From Candidatus Ribeiella danica (GTDB taxonomy: Bacteria > Chloroflexota > Chloroflexia > Chloroflexales > Roseiflexaceae), in contig JADKFS010000008.1 in assembly GCA_016717335.1 (NCBI GenBank), positions 62,001 through 126,000 on the forward strand: a stretch of 64,000 nt of DNA. The letters run 5' to 3'. The notes under the pieces are model-generated. The model had not been told where the DNA came from. It did no database searches and saw only the letters and a list, made by a program, of their open reading frames with translations. Each line of letters starts with the position of its first letter. The stretch's first letter is position 1. Positions 26,840 through 35,193 of this stretch are shown here, piece after piece. A program made the translations under genes and the position numbers.

Positions 26840-28678
26840 TCAACCTTCTAGCTTTCGAGCGCTCGAACCTTCCAACACATCCACATCCTGCGGCCTGAGC
26901 CGCGCGACCAGCGCCTGCTCCAGCTCGTCGAGCCGCATCAGGTCGGTCGGCAGGTCGGGGAACAGCGGGCGCAGCGCCAGCGCGATCTCGGCCGGCTCGC
27001 CCAGCTCGAGCCCGAGCGCGTGCAGCTCGTCGGCCCGGCGCAGCAGCGCGCGCAGCGGCCCCTCGATCGCCACGCGCCCGTCGTGCATCACGATCGCCCG
27101 GTCGGCCAGCTCGGCCAGCTCGTCCACCGTGTTGCCGACCAGCACGACCGTGAGGCCGGTGCGCCTGGCCAGGTCGGCGATCAGCGCGCCCAGCTCGGCG
27201 CGGCCGCGCGGGTCCAGCCCGGCCACCGGCTCGTCGAGCACCAGCACGCGCGGCTCGGCCGCCAGCGCGCCGGCGATCGCCACGCGCCGCTTCTGGCCGC
27301 CGCTCAGGGCGTAGACGTAGCGCAGCCGAAAGGTCTCGTAGTCCAGCCCGACCTCGGTCATCACGCGCTGGACGATCGTGCGCGACTCGGCCGGCGCCAG
27401 GCCCTTGCGGCGCGGCGCGTAGGAGACATCCTTGCCAACGGTCTCTTCGAACAGCTGGGTCTCGGGCTGCTGGAACACCATGCCCACGCTCTGGCGCAGC
27501 CGGTCGAGGTCGAACTTCGGCGCGGCGACGTCCTGGCCCTCGAAGAACACGCGCCCGGGCGGCGGCAGGCGCAGCGCGTTGAAGAACTCGATCAGCGTGC
27601 TCTTGCCGGCCTGCGTGCCGCCGAGGATCGCCAGCGTCTCGCCCTCGTAGATCGCGCAGTCCACCCCGCGCAGCGCCTCCTGCGCCAGCGGCGTCCCCGC
27701 CAGGTAGGTGTAGCGCAGGTCGCGCACATCCATCAACGCTGAGCGCTGAGCGCTGAACGCTGAATCAGCTGCTCCGCCGGTCGTTGGCCGCTGCTGATCG
27801 AGCTGCTGCTCGTCGACAGCAACTAGAGACTCCTGACCCCTGACCCCTGACTCCTGGCTGCTCGACAGAGCTTCGGCCAGCTCCCCCGCCGTCAGCACCG
27901 CCCTGGGCAGCGCCAGCCCGCGCGCGCGCAGCCGGTCGGCCAGCGCGGTGACCATCGGCACGGCCAGCCCGACCGCGCGCAGCTCGTCGGCGCGGGCGAA
28001 CACCTCGCGCGGCGTGCCCTGCATCAGCACCCGCCCGCCGTCCATCACGACCACGCGGTCGAAGCTGATGATCTCGTGCATGAAGTGCGTGATGTGCAGC
28101 ACCGCCAGCCCGAGCCGGCGGCAGAGGTCGTGGGCCAGCGCGATCAGCTGGCGCGCCAGCAACGGCGCGATCATCGTGGTCGGCTCGTCGAGGATAAGGT
28201 AGGACGGCTGCATCGCCAGCACGCCGGCGATCGCCACGCGCTGCTTCTCGCCGCCCGAAAGCTCGCTGATCTGCGCGTGCGTCAGCCCGCCCAGCCCCAG
28301 CGCGGCCAGCGACTCGCGCACGCGCCGCTCGATCTCCTCGCGCGGCAGTCCCAGGTTCTCCGGCCCGAACGAGACGTCGTCGATCACCGTGTTGGCGACC
28401 AGCTGGTCGTCGGGGCGCTGGAACACCAGGCCGACGCGCCGGCGGATCTCCCAGACGCTCTCGGGCGTCGACTCGATCCCGTCGATCCGGATGGCGCCGC
28501 TGGTCGGCTCGAGGATCGCGGCCAGCAGCTTGGCGAGCGTGCTCTTGCCGCTCCCGTTGTGGCCGATGATCGCCACCAGCTCGCCCGGCGCGACGCGCAG
28601 GCTCACGTCGCGCAGCGCCACGATCGCGTCGGGCTGGCCGGCGTTGTAGGCGAACGAGAGATTTGAGACTTCGAGCAT
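26840..28678 (-). CDS. ecfA: Fused ECF transporter ATPases (EcfA1-EcfA2)
   Basis: 612 aa from ATG 28678, the start of the ABC domain (MLEVSNLSFAYNAG). Two complete ABC domains in one chain: domain 1 with Walker A GHNGSGKSTLAKLL, signature LSGGEKQRVAIAG, Walker B YLILDEPTTM; domain 2 with Walker A GGTQAGKSTL, signature LSGGQKRRVAIAG, Walker B VLVLDEPVAGLDP. Most bacteria encode EcfA and EcfA' separately. The linker (about residues 280-330) is partly encoded by heptamer arrays (QESGVRGQES, SAFSAQRSAL), and the last residues (EGSSARKLEG) also come from a repeat. Energises the S/T complex. Confidence 0.9.
   Translation of the reverse strand: MLEVSNLSFAYNAGQPDAIVALRDVSLRVAPGELVAIIGHNGSGKSTLAKLLAAILEPTSGAIRIDGIESTPESVWEIRRRVGLVFQRPDDQLVANTVIDDVSFGPENLGLPREEIERRVRESLAALGLGGLTHAQISELSGGEKQRVAIAGVLAMQPSYLILDEPTTMIAPLLARQLIALAHDLCRRLGLAVLHITHFMHEIISFDRVVVMDGGRVLMQGTPREVFARADELRAVGLAVPMVTALADRLRARGLALPRAVLTAGELAEALSSSQESGVRGQESLVAVDEQQLDQQRPTTGGAADSAFSAQRSALMDVRDLRYTYLAGTPLAQEALRGVDCAIYEGETLAILGGTQAGKSTLIEFFNALRLPPPGRVFFEGQDVAAPKFDLDRLRQSVGMVFQQPETQLFEETVGKDVSYAPRRKGLAPAESRTIVQRVMTEVGLDYETFRLRYVYALSGGQKRRVAIAGALAAEPRVLVLDEPVAGLDPRGRAELGALIADLARRTGLTVVLVGNTVDELAELADRAIVMHDGRVAIEGPLRALLRRADELHALGLELGEPAEIALALRPLFPDLPTDLMRLDELEQALVARLRPQDVDVLEGSSARKLEG
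27733..27860. repeat. Heptamer arrays encoding the EcfA1-A2 linker
   Basis: Blocks of GCGCTGA (27734-27760) and CCTGACC (27828-27858) flank a non-repetitive stretch. Both are read in frame on the minus strand between the two ABC domains. Confidence 0.7.
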
Positions 28679-28706
28679 AAGGCAAGGTTCTAGCGAACCT
28701 GATAGT

Positions 28707-28791
28707 TTGGGTGGGGGTGCGGGCGTAGCCCGCCCCCACACCCCCACCCTAGGGAGGTATGGAGGGGCCTGTAGGCCCCTCCATACCTCCC
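28707..28791. repeat. Two adjacent palindromes upstream of ecfA
   Basis: First an imperfect GGGTGGGGGTGCGGGC/GTA hairpin. Then GGGAGGTATGGAGGGGCCT (28752-28770), a 2-base gap, and its perfect 19-bp complement (28773-28791). The second arm ends 14 bases before the ecfS stop codon region at 28806. Confidence 0.75.
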
Positions 28792-28805
28792 CCAATGAAA
28801 TACAT

Positions 28806-29855
28806 TTAGAAGAAGGACTTCTCGCGCGGGACGGTGTCCTCGGCCGACGTGCGGCCCGAGCGCGTGATGTTGACGCCCCGCACGATGATCGGCGTCAGGA
28901 CCGCCGCGACCACCAGCTCGGCGATCGCCTGCGGCACGATCGCCGGGACCACCGCGATCGGGATCAGCCCCAGCGCCACGAGCGTGCCGACGACCAGGAC
29001 GGTGTTCGTAAGCGTGCCGACGGCGCCGGCGACGGCGGCCGCCAGGTCCTGGTTCACCCTGACCAGGCTGCGGTAGGCCAGCCAGGCCAGCAGGCCGATG
29101 AACAGGCGCGGGACGATCGAGACCAGCGGATTCGTGAACAGCCCGGTCGTGTCCTGCAGCATGCTGAACAGGCCGAAGATGCCGCCCGTGACGATCCCGA
29201 CCACCGGGCCCTCCAGCGCCGCGCCGACGATCGCCGGGATGTGCATGATCGTCGCGTTGCCGCTGACGTTCGGCACCGGGATGAAGCCCAGCCGCGTGAC
29301 GCCCAGCGCGATCGCGATCGCGCCCAGCATGCCCGCGGTGACGATCCGCCGGGTGGTCAGCTCGGCGCTAGGCGCCAGGAAGCGATAGACCATCATCACG
29401 CCGCCGACCGCCACGCCGAAGGCCGCCAGCAGCGCGATCCAGAGCCCAAAGCCGTAGTACGGCAGCGACGAGTCGCCCTTGCCGACCGCGTCGGCGATGG
29501 CCGGCGCGCGGTTGAGCTGCACCAGAAACACCACCAGCGCCAGGAAGGCCAGCGTCGCCGCGCCGATCGCCGTGAGCCCGGAGACCGACTGCCGCAGGAA
29601 TGCCAGGGCCAGCGCGACGATCGCCAGCACCGGCACCAGGTACAGCAGCCCCGTCAGGCCGACGGTCGGGATGCCGAGCGGCTCGAGCACGCTTGCGCCC
29701 GAGGCGATGCTGAGGCCGCTTGGGCTCGAGACCCCCGTGTTGACCCAGGGCAGGAAGAAGGCGATGGCGAGCAGGAGGCCCGATACCGCCTGCACCACTT
29801 GCCCCCGCGAGAAGCCCGCGCGTTCGCTGCGTTCACCCGTAATAGTCATCGCCAA
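28806..29855 (-). CDS. ECF transporter S component, pantothenate-type candidate, with N-terminal membrane extension
   Basis: 349 aa, nearly twice a usual S component. The C-terminal half (about 170-335) is the S fold: RRIVTAGMLGAIAIALGVTR, FIPVPNVSGNATIMHIPAIV, GPVVGIVTGGIFGLFSML, PRLFIGLLAWLAYRSLV. The GNATIMHIP and PRLFIG segments match PanT/HmpT-like vitamin S components. The first 165 residues form about four extra hydrophobic segments not normally present. Strong AAGGAGG before the ATG and a TTGACA promoter make it the first gene of the locus. Pantothenate as substrate is inferred from the linked panB, panE and coaW. Confidence 0.82.
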   Translation of the reverse strand: MAMTITGERSERAGFSRGQVVQAVSGLLLAIAFFLPWVNTGVSSPSGLSIASGASVLEPLGIPTVGLTGLLYLVPVLAIVALALAFLRQSVSGLTAIGAATLAFLALVVFLVQLNRAPAIADAVGKGDSSLPYYGFGLWIALLAAFGVAVGGVMMVYRFLAPSAELTTRRIVTAGMLGAIAIALGVTRLGFIPVPNVSGNATIMHIPAIVGAALEGPVVGIVTGGIFGLFSMLQDTTGLFTNPLVSIVPRLFIGLLAWLAYRSLVRVNQDLAAAVAGAVGTLTNTVLVVGTLVALGLIPIAVVPAIVPQAIAELVVAAVLTPIIVRGVNITRSGRTSAEDTVPREKSFF

Positions 29856-29947
29856 CCTCCTTCTTGATAGCCGATCCGCTCAAGCAGCCGATAGTCGCCT
29901 ACAACGCGATCCAATGACGAGACGGCACGAAGATGGCCTGCGACGAG

Positions 29948-29963
29948 GGCAGCGCACGCTGCC
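29948..29963 (-). promoter_or_regulatory. 7-bp hairpin in the ecfS leader
   Basis: GGCAGCG pairs with CGCTGCC inside the roughly 145-base leader between promoter and ecfS. A leader this long before a vitamin-transport locus could hold a riboswitch, but I could not match a known class. Confidence 0.3.
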
Positions 29964-30004
29964 TGACTAAAACATCCTTTCAGCGCATTACGATGGGCTG
30001 CAAG

Positions 30005-30033
30005 ATGGTAGCATTTGCGAGTCGATCTGTCAA
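30005..30033 (-). promoter_or_regulatory. Promoter TTGACA-N17-TACCAT for the ecfS/CoA locus
   Basis: Minus strand: TTGACA (30033-30028), 17-base spacer, TACCAT (30010-30005) with TG in the extended position. It sits at the edge of repeat element C. Confidence 0.68.
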
Positions 30034-30054
30034 GAGAATCAAGTGGGGGTGTTC

Positions 30055-30545
30055 AGCTGGTACGGGGGGCTGCGCGCCCCCGCCGCCCCCCGGCCGGGGC
30101 TTCGCCCCTGGACCCCAAAAAGAATGCCGCCTTGTTTGCGATGCCTGACGCGCATGCCTGGCTGAATCCAGGCGCGGCGGGATACAACTTGCCCCGCAAG
30201 CATGGTGATAGGCATGGGCCACAGGCAATGCAATTGGTACGGCATCATTTGCCGGAGGGGGGCCGGGGGAACCGGCGCGGGTTCCCCCGGGCGGGGGCCC
30301 GCAGCGCCACGGGTTCCCCCGGGCGGGGGGCCGGGGGCGCAGCGCCCCGGAAGAATCACACGCGCTCGCCGCAATCTGCAATCGACAATCTGCAATCTGC
30401 GATGGCACGCGGCGGGGGGCCGGGGGCGCAGCGCCCCGGAAGAATCACACGCGCTCGCCGCAATCTGCAATCGACAATCTGCAATCTGCGATGGCACGCG
30501 GCGGGGGGCCGGGGGCGCAGCGCCCCGGAAAAGGAATCGCTGTCG
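30055..30545 (-). repeat. Nested-palindrome element, copy C (inverted), with two 89-bp tandem tails
   Basis: Outer arms AAAGAATGCC (30119-30128) and GGCATCATTT (30241-30250); middle arms GCGCATGCCT and AGGCATGGGC. To the right, an 89-base unit starting AAGAATCACACGCGCTCGCC and containing GGGGCGCAGCGCCCC-type palindromes repeats at 30351 and 30440, including CAATCTG heptamers. No gene in 29856-30552. Confidence 0.85.
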
Positions 30546-30552
30546 AAACCGA

Positions 30553-31434
30553 CTACAGGCGGCCCAGCAGCTCCAGGACGGCTGCGGGCTGCTCGTGCTC
30601 GGGGTGGTGGCCCGCCCCGGCGATCGCCCGCAGCTCCGCGCCGGGGATCTGCGCCGCCAGCGCCTCGCCCGCGGCCAGCGGCACGATTACGTCGCGCTCG
30701 CCCCAGATCAGCAGCGTCGGCGTGCCGGGGCGCGCGGCCCGCTCGCGGAAGGCGTCGGCGCGCGTCGCGCCGTCGATCGCCAGCCAGCGCAGCGCGGAGA
30801 GGAACGCCCGGCGCTGCTTGGCGCTCCAGACGCGCGCCCAGACGCGCTCGCGCAGGAACGCGCGATCGTCGGGCGGCAGCGCGTCGAGGTCGTGGTAGTA
30901 CGGCCGCAGCGTCGCGTAGGCCATGTCCTGCGAGCGGCGCAGGCTGGTGTAGGCAGCCTCGCCCAGGCCGGGCGCCAGGAACAGCCAGATCTGCGGCGGC
31001 GGCCGGCTCGGCGCCGTCGCCAGCCCGCCGTCGATCAGCACCAGCCGCTCGGCCAGATCGGGGCGCGCGAGCGCCAGCCGCTGCACGATCGCGGCCCCCA
31101 TCGAGTGGCCCACCAGCGTGGCCCGGTCGATCCGCAGCTCGGCCAGCAGCGCGCCGACCGCCTGGGCGAAGAACGCGCTGGAGTAGCCGCGCGCCGGCCC
31201 ATCGCTCCGCCCGAAGCCCGGCAGGTCGGGCGCGATCACGCGGCGGCGCATCGCCAGCGCCGGCAGGATGTGCCGCCAGGTGTCGGCCTCGTCGCCCAGG
31301 CCGTGGACCAGCACCACCGGCGGCTGGCCGCTGGGGCCGGCGTCGTAGTAGAACAGCCGGGTGCCGCGCACCACGGCGCTGCGCGCGTAGGGCTGCAGCG
31401 CGGGGTGCGGCGTCATCGTGTCGGGTCGCGCCAT
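30553..31434 (-). CDS. Alpha/beta hydrolase
   Basis: 293 aa from ATG 31434 (AGAGGAG upstream); the earlier ATG 31500 would translate repeat sequence. Fold motifs: VVLVHGLGDEADTWRHILP (oxyanion strand), VIAPDLPGFGRSDGP, nucleophile elbow LVGHSMGAAI (Ser), acid Asp in IWGERDVIVP, and His in GAGHHPEHEQP. The complete triad points to an esterase, lipase or C-C hydrolase of the MhpC type. Substrate unknown. It is not clearly in an operon; repeats flank both sides. Confidence 0.86.
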   Translation of the reverse strand: MARPDTMTPHPALQPYARSAVVRGTRLFYYDAGPSGQPPVVLVHGLGDEADTWRHILPALAMRRRVIAPDLPGFGRSDGPARGYSSAFFAQAVGALLAELRIDRATLVGHSMGAAIVQRLALARPDLAERLVLIDGGLATAPSRPPPQIWLFLAPGLGEAAYTSLRRSQDMAYATLRPYYHDLDALPPDDRAFLRERVWARVWSAKQRRAFLSALRWLAIDGATRADAFRERAARPGTPTLLIWGERDVIVPLAAGEALAAQIPGAELRAIAGAGHHPEHEQPAAVLELLGRL

Positions 31435-31464
31435 TACGCCTGGCTCCTCTCGTATGCTGGCGAT

Positions 31465-31622
31465 ATCAGCCGCAGATGCACGCAGATAATCCGCCTGCAT
31501 AGAGCAAACCTACACCAGACATAAAGCAATCTGACGATGGACGATCGACGATGGACGATATGAGCGCATCGTCGATCGTCGATCGTCTATCGTCCGGTTT
31601 ACAAATCACATAGAATTGCTCT
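31465..31622. repeat. Heptamer and CGCAGAT-type repeats between hydrolase and MFS gene
   Basis: GACGATGGACGATCGACGAT-type units are followed by their inverted counterpart (ATCGTCGATCGTC), giving a loose palindrome at about 31540-31600, with CTGCGTGCATCTGCGG at the right edge. Confidence 0.6.
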
Positions 31623-31624
31623 AT

Positions 31625-32881
31625 CTATCTGCGCTGATCTAGGTGTACCTGCGGATCGATAACCGAGACCTGCGGCCGCGGCCCGAGCAGCATCACCAGC
31701 GTCGCCAGGCCGAGCAGCGCCGCCGAGCCGAGCAGGCCGAGCGCCAGGCCGCCCTGCCGATCGGCGATGATCCCGGTGAGCGTCGGGCCGATCAGCTGGC
31801 CGATCGCGAACAGCGCCGTCGCGTTGCCCATCACCGCGGTCCAGCGCGCGGGCGGCAGCGTCTGGCGCACCTGGCGGGTGACGGCGGTGACGACCGCCAG
31901 GAACGAGCCGCCGAACAGGACCGCCGACAGCGCGAAGCTCCACAGCCGCAGCGCCAGCACCGGCAGCAGCGCGCCGGCCGTCAGCGCCAGCAGGATCAGC
32001 GCCAGCGTGTGGTGCGGCGCCAGCCGCCGGCCGATCAGCCCCCAGCTGAAGCCGGTGGCGGCGGCGGCCAGCCCGACCAGCACCCAGAACCCCTGCACGA
32101 CGATCGGGGCGACGTGCATGGACTGCAGGAACGCCACGACGAAGGTCATGTAGCCGATATAGCCGAGCCCGAACAGGGCGTAGGCGCTCATGGCCGGCCA
32201 GAGCCGAAGGTAGTCGCTCAGCACAAACAGCGAGCGGACGTGCGCGCTCGCCGGCTCCGCCGGCCGGGCCCGGCCGGCGCGGCGCAGCGAGGGCTCGATC
32301 AGCGCCAGCGCGAGCAGCCCGAGCAGCCCCATGCCCACCCAGACAGACCGCCAGTCCCAGCTCAGCGGCGCGCCCAGCGCCAGCGGCACCAGCAGGCCCG
32401 AGAGCGTGATGCCGATGCCCGGCCCGGCGAAGTAGACGCTCAGCGGCAGCTCGCTGCGGTGCGACGAGTCGATCTGCAGCAGCGCCGCCGCGCCACCGAC
32501 GAAGATCAGGCCCGCGCCGAAGCCGGCGATCACCCGCATCAGCAGCAGCCCGAGGTAGCTGGGCGCCAGGCCAGTGCCGGCCAGGCTCAGGCTGACCGCC
32601 AGCAGGCTGGCGCGGATCACGCGCGGCGCGCCCCAGCGCGCCGCCGCCGGCCCGATCGCCAGCGCGCCGGCCAGGTAGCCGACCGCGTTGGCGCTGTTGA
32701 TGATCCCCGACTGCGCGTAGTTCCAGCCGAGGCTGGCGCGCATCGGGTTGAGCAGTAGCGCGTAGGCGAAGCGGCCGAACCCCTGCCCGACCGCCGCGCC
32801 CAGGCTGATCAGCAGCGCCACGCGCACCAGCGCGCCTTCGCTCAGCGGCGCCGACGAGGAGGCGCGCCAAGGCTTCTCCAT
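31625..32881 (-). CDS. MFS transporter, YbfB/YjiJ type
   Basis: 418 aa, 12 predicted membrane segments. The N-terminal helix SLGAAVGQGFGRFAYALLLNPMR and following SGIINSANAVGYLAGAL match the YbfB/YjiJ family. The motif A region is altered (AARWGAPRVIRAS). A central cytosolic loop (LRRAGRARPAEPASAHVRS) separates the two six-helix halves. Substrate unknown; relatives are uncharacterised exporters. An extended -10 lies 63-71 bases upstream of the ATG. Confidence 0.82.
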   Translation of the reverse strand: MEKPWRASSSAPLSEGALVRVALLISLGAAVGQGFGRFAYALLLNPMRASLGWNYAQSGIINSANAVGYLAGALAIGPAAARWGAPRVIRASLLAVSLSLAGTGLAPSYLGLLLMRVIAGFGAGLIFVGGAAALLQIDSSHRSELPLSVYFAGPGIGITLSGLLVPLALGAPLSWDWRSVWVGMGLLGLLALALIEPSLRRAGRARPAEPASAHVRSLFVLSDYLRLWPAMSAYALFGLGYIGYMTFVVAFLQSMHVAPIVVQGFWVLVGLAAAATGFSWGLIGRRLAPHHTLALILLALTAGALLPVLALRLWSFALSAVLFGGSFLAVVTAVTRQVRQTLPPARWTAVMGNATALFAIGQLIGPTLTGIIADRQGGLALGLLGSAALLGLATLVMLLGPRPQVSVIDPQVHLDQRR

Positions 32882-32943
32882 AGATGGTGTTTCTTCTTCT
32901 TAGCTGCGCTGCGCGTGCGCAGCGCCGGGCTACCAGAGCCCCT

Positions 32944-32952
32944 AGTATAGCA
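32944..32952 (-). promoter_or_regulatory. Extended -10 TGCTATACT upstream of the MFS gene
   Basis: Minus-strand TGN-TATACT about 63 bases before the ATG. A GCGC-rich hairpin (GCTGCGC/GCGCAGC) lies between it and the start codon. Confidence 0.5.
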
Positions 32953-32984
32953 CGTCCCGGCGCGCCCTCGCGGAGAGCGCGGCC

Positions 32985-33200
32985 GGGGGAACCCACGCCG
33001 GTTCCCCCGGTCCCCCTCTGGCAAAGGATGCCGTATCAGCGGCAAGCATTGTGGCGCATGCCTCGCACTATTCCGAGCATAGCCTGTGCGCATCCCGCCG
33101 CCTGTGGATTCAGCCGGGCATGCGCGCCAAGCGCTGAGTACGAGACGGCATCATTTGCAGGGGGTCTGGGGCGGGGGGTGTGGGGGGCGGAGCCCGCCCA
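32985..33200 (+). repeat. Nested-palindrome element, copy D
   Basis: Outer arms AAAGGATGCC (33023-33032) and GGCATCATTT (33147-33156), middle arms GCGCATGCCT and CGGGCATGCGC. The right flank (GGGGCGGGGGGTGTGGGGGG) diverges from other copies. Nothing else seen in 32953-33330. Confidence 0.8.
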
Positions 33201-33335
33201 CGGAGACACGCACGCTGCCGTGCGACTCGGATCGGGGCGCGCGGGCACGCAGCTCCAGCGGGGGCACGGGGGCGGAACCCCGCGAGAGAAACGATCGGCG
33301 GGTGCCGATCGTCTCATGAAAGCGAAGCGATCCAC

Positions 33336-33364
33336 TTGACCCCGCGCCGCGAATCGTCCATACT
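33336..33364 (+). promoter_or_regulatory. Possible promoter TTGACC-N17-CATACT
   Basis: The predicted start would fall within about 8 bases of ATG 33379, so the kinase mRNA might be nearly leaderless or use ATG 33403. Confidence 0.38.
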
Positions 33365-33378
33365 AAGCGAGCAGCACC

Positions 33379-35157
33379 ATGCCGATCATCAGCCCTACCG
33401 CGATGCAAGAGACTCAGCGACAATCAGGCTCGCCGTCGCCGCTCTGCCCCGCCTGCGGCGCCGCGCTGCTCGGCCAGACCACCTACTGCCCCGCCTGCGG
33501 CGCCGCGCTGCTCGGTCAGACCGGCCGGCTGCCGACCAACCGCCTCCTGGCCGGGCGCTACCGCGTGGTGCGCCTGCTCGCGCGCGGCGGGATGGGCGCG
33601 GTCTACCTGGCCGAGGACATCCGGCTGGACGGGGCGCAGGTGGCCGTCAAGGAGATGGCCAGCAGCTTCGCGCGCGGCGACACCGCGGCGTTCGAGCAGG
33701 CCGTGAGCGAGTTCAAGCGCGAGGCGGCCATGCTGGCGCGGCTGCGCCACCCGCACCTGCCGCGCGTCAGCGATCGCTTCGATGAGGACGGCAAGCACTT
33801 CCTGGTGATGGAGTATATCCACGGCCAGACGCTGCGCGAGCTGATCCAGCGCTCGGGCGGCCGGCTCCCGCTCGACCAGGCGCTCGGCTACGCCGACCAG
33901 CTCTGCGATGTTCTGGCGTACCTGCACGCCCAGCAGCCGCCGATCGTCTACCGCGACCTCAAGCCGGCAAATGTCATGGTCGTGTCCTCTGTGGGCGATC
34001 GGGCCGCCGATCCTGCCGCCCGTTCGCTCCAGCGCCCTGTCGCACCCTCGCAGATCGTGCTGATCGACTTCGGCATCGCGCGCTTCTACCGGCCCGGCCT
34101 GAGCAGCGACACCGCCGTGTACGGGACGATCGGCTACGCGCCGCCCGAGCAGTACGGCAAGGGCCAGACCGACGCGCGCACCGACGTCTACGCGCTCGGC
34201 GTGCTGCTGCACCACATGCTGACCGGCTACGATCCCGCCGCGTCGCCGTTCGCGCTGCCCGCGCCGCGCAGGCTCGATCCATCCATCCCGCCGGCCGTCG
34301 CCGCGGCGATCGAGCGGGCCACCGCGGCCGATCGCGAGCTGCGCTTCCCCGATATCGCCTCGCTCCGCGCGGCGCTATCCGCCCCGAGCGCCGCGCCCGA
34401 GCCGGCACGGTCGGTCGTGCGCGCGCCGATCGCCGCCCCGGCGCCTGCCGACCGTCGACGCGCGCCGCGCTGGCCGCTGCTGCTGGCGGCGCTGGCGGTC
34501 GTGCCGATCGGCATCGCGGCGGCGATTGCGCTGATGTTCGCGCCGCTGCAGCGGGTCGTCTCGCCCGACAGCCCCGCGCCAATCGTCGAGTCGCTGACCG
34601 CGCGCGAGCCGCAGCCCTCGCCGATCGCGCCAACCCGCGCGCCCGCTAGGCCCACCGACAACGTTGCAGTTCCGGTCACCACCCTGAGCCCCAGCGCCGT
34701 GCGCGCCTCGGGTGCCTCGCCGCCCGGCATCGACTCGCAGCACAACCCGGTGAGCTACGACCCGGCCAACGTCGCGGATGGCGAGAGCGACACGGCCTGG
34801 CGGGTCGACGGCGACGGCGGCGGCGCGTGGATCGAGCTTGGGTTTGCGTCCGAGGTGCGCGTCACGAAGGTCGGCATCATCCCCGGCTACGCCAAGGTCG
34901 ACCCGTTCGACGGCACCGATCGGTTCAGCCAGAACCGCGTGGTCAGGCGCGTGCGGCTCGAGTTCTCGGGCGGCGCGTCGCAGGAGGCCACCTTCGCGCA
35001 GCAGCGCGCCATGCAGTTTGTCGAGCTGCCCGCGCCGGTGCGCACGCACTTGGTCCGCGTCGTCATCCTCGAGACCTACCCGCCGCCCGAGGGCGAGGCC
35101 GGGCGCGACTTCACGCCGATCTCGGAGGTTGCTGTCCAGGGCACGTTGGAACGTTAG
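33379..35157 (+). CDS. Membrane Ser/Thr kinase with zinc ribbon and NADase-type/discoidin-like sensor domain
   Basis: 592 aa. A duplicated CPACGAALLGQT gives two CxxC pairs (zinc ribbon, about residues 20-47). The Hanks-type kinase follows: P-loop LLARGGMGAVYLAE, VAVKEMA (Lys), VYRDLKPANVMV (Tyr for His in HRD, common in this bacterial group), LIDFGIARF and GYAPPEQYG. Between HRD and DFG an unusual 20-residue insert (SSVGDRAADPAARSLQRPVAP) is present. One transmembrane helix (LLLAALAVVPIGIAAAIALMF) leads to a stalk and a C-terminal beta-sandwich (DGESDTAWRVDG, WIELGFASEVRVTKVGIIPG) like glycan-binding NADase-type domains. Likely senses a cell-surface signal. No strong ribosome site at ATG 33379. 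Confidence 0.88.
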   Translation: MPIISPTAMQETQRQSGSPSPLCPACGAALLGQTTYCPACGAALLGQTGRLPTNRLLAGRYRVVRLLARGGMGAVYLAEDIRLDGAQVAVKEMASSFARGDTAAFEQAVSEFKREAAMLARLRHPHLPRVSDRFDEDGKHFLVMEYIHGQTLRELIQRSGGRLPLDQALGYADQLCDVLAYLHAQQPPIVYRDLKPANVMVVSSVGDRAADPAARSLQRPVAPSQIVLIDFGIARFYRPGLSSDTAVYGTIGYAPPEQYGKGQTDARTDVYALGVLLHHMLTGYDPAASPFALPAPRRLDPSIPPAVAAAIERATAADRELRFPDIASLRAALSAPSAAPEPARSVVRAPIAAPAPADRRRAPRWPLLLAALAVVPIGIAAAIALMFAPLQRVVSPDSPAPIVESLTAREPQPSPIAPTRAPARPTDNVAVPVTTLSPSAVRASGASPPGIDSQHNPVSYDPANVADGESDTAWRVDGDGGGAWIELGFASEVRVTKVGIIPGYAKVDPFDGTDRFSQNRVVRRVRLEFSGGASQEATFAQQRAMQFVELPAPVRTHLVRVVILETYPPPEGEAGRDFTPISEVAVQGTLER

Positions 35158-35193
35158 CAGGTTCGAACGTTCGAACGTTCTAACGTTTTAACG
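35142..35193. repeat. GAACGTT heptamer array at the kinase stop
   Basis: GAACGTT units run from the last kinase codons (GTLER) into the spacer; the TAG stop is part of the array. Confidence 0.65.

Noticed and set aside
29856..30004. Known pan-motif or other named riboswitch in the ecfS leader
   Set aside because: I could not match the required consensus; only a simple hairpin is visible. Left as a question in findings.
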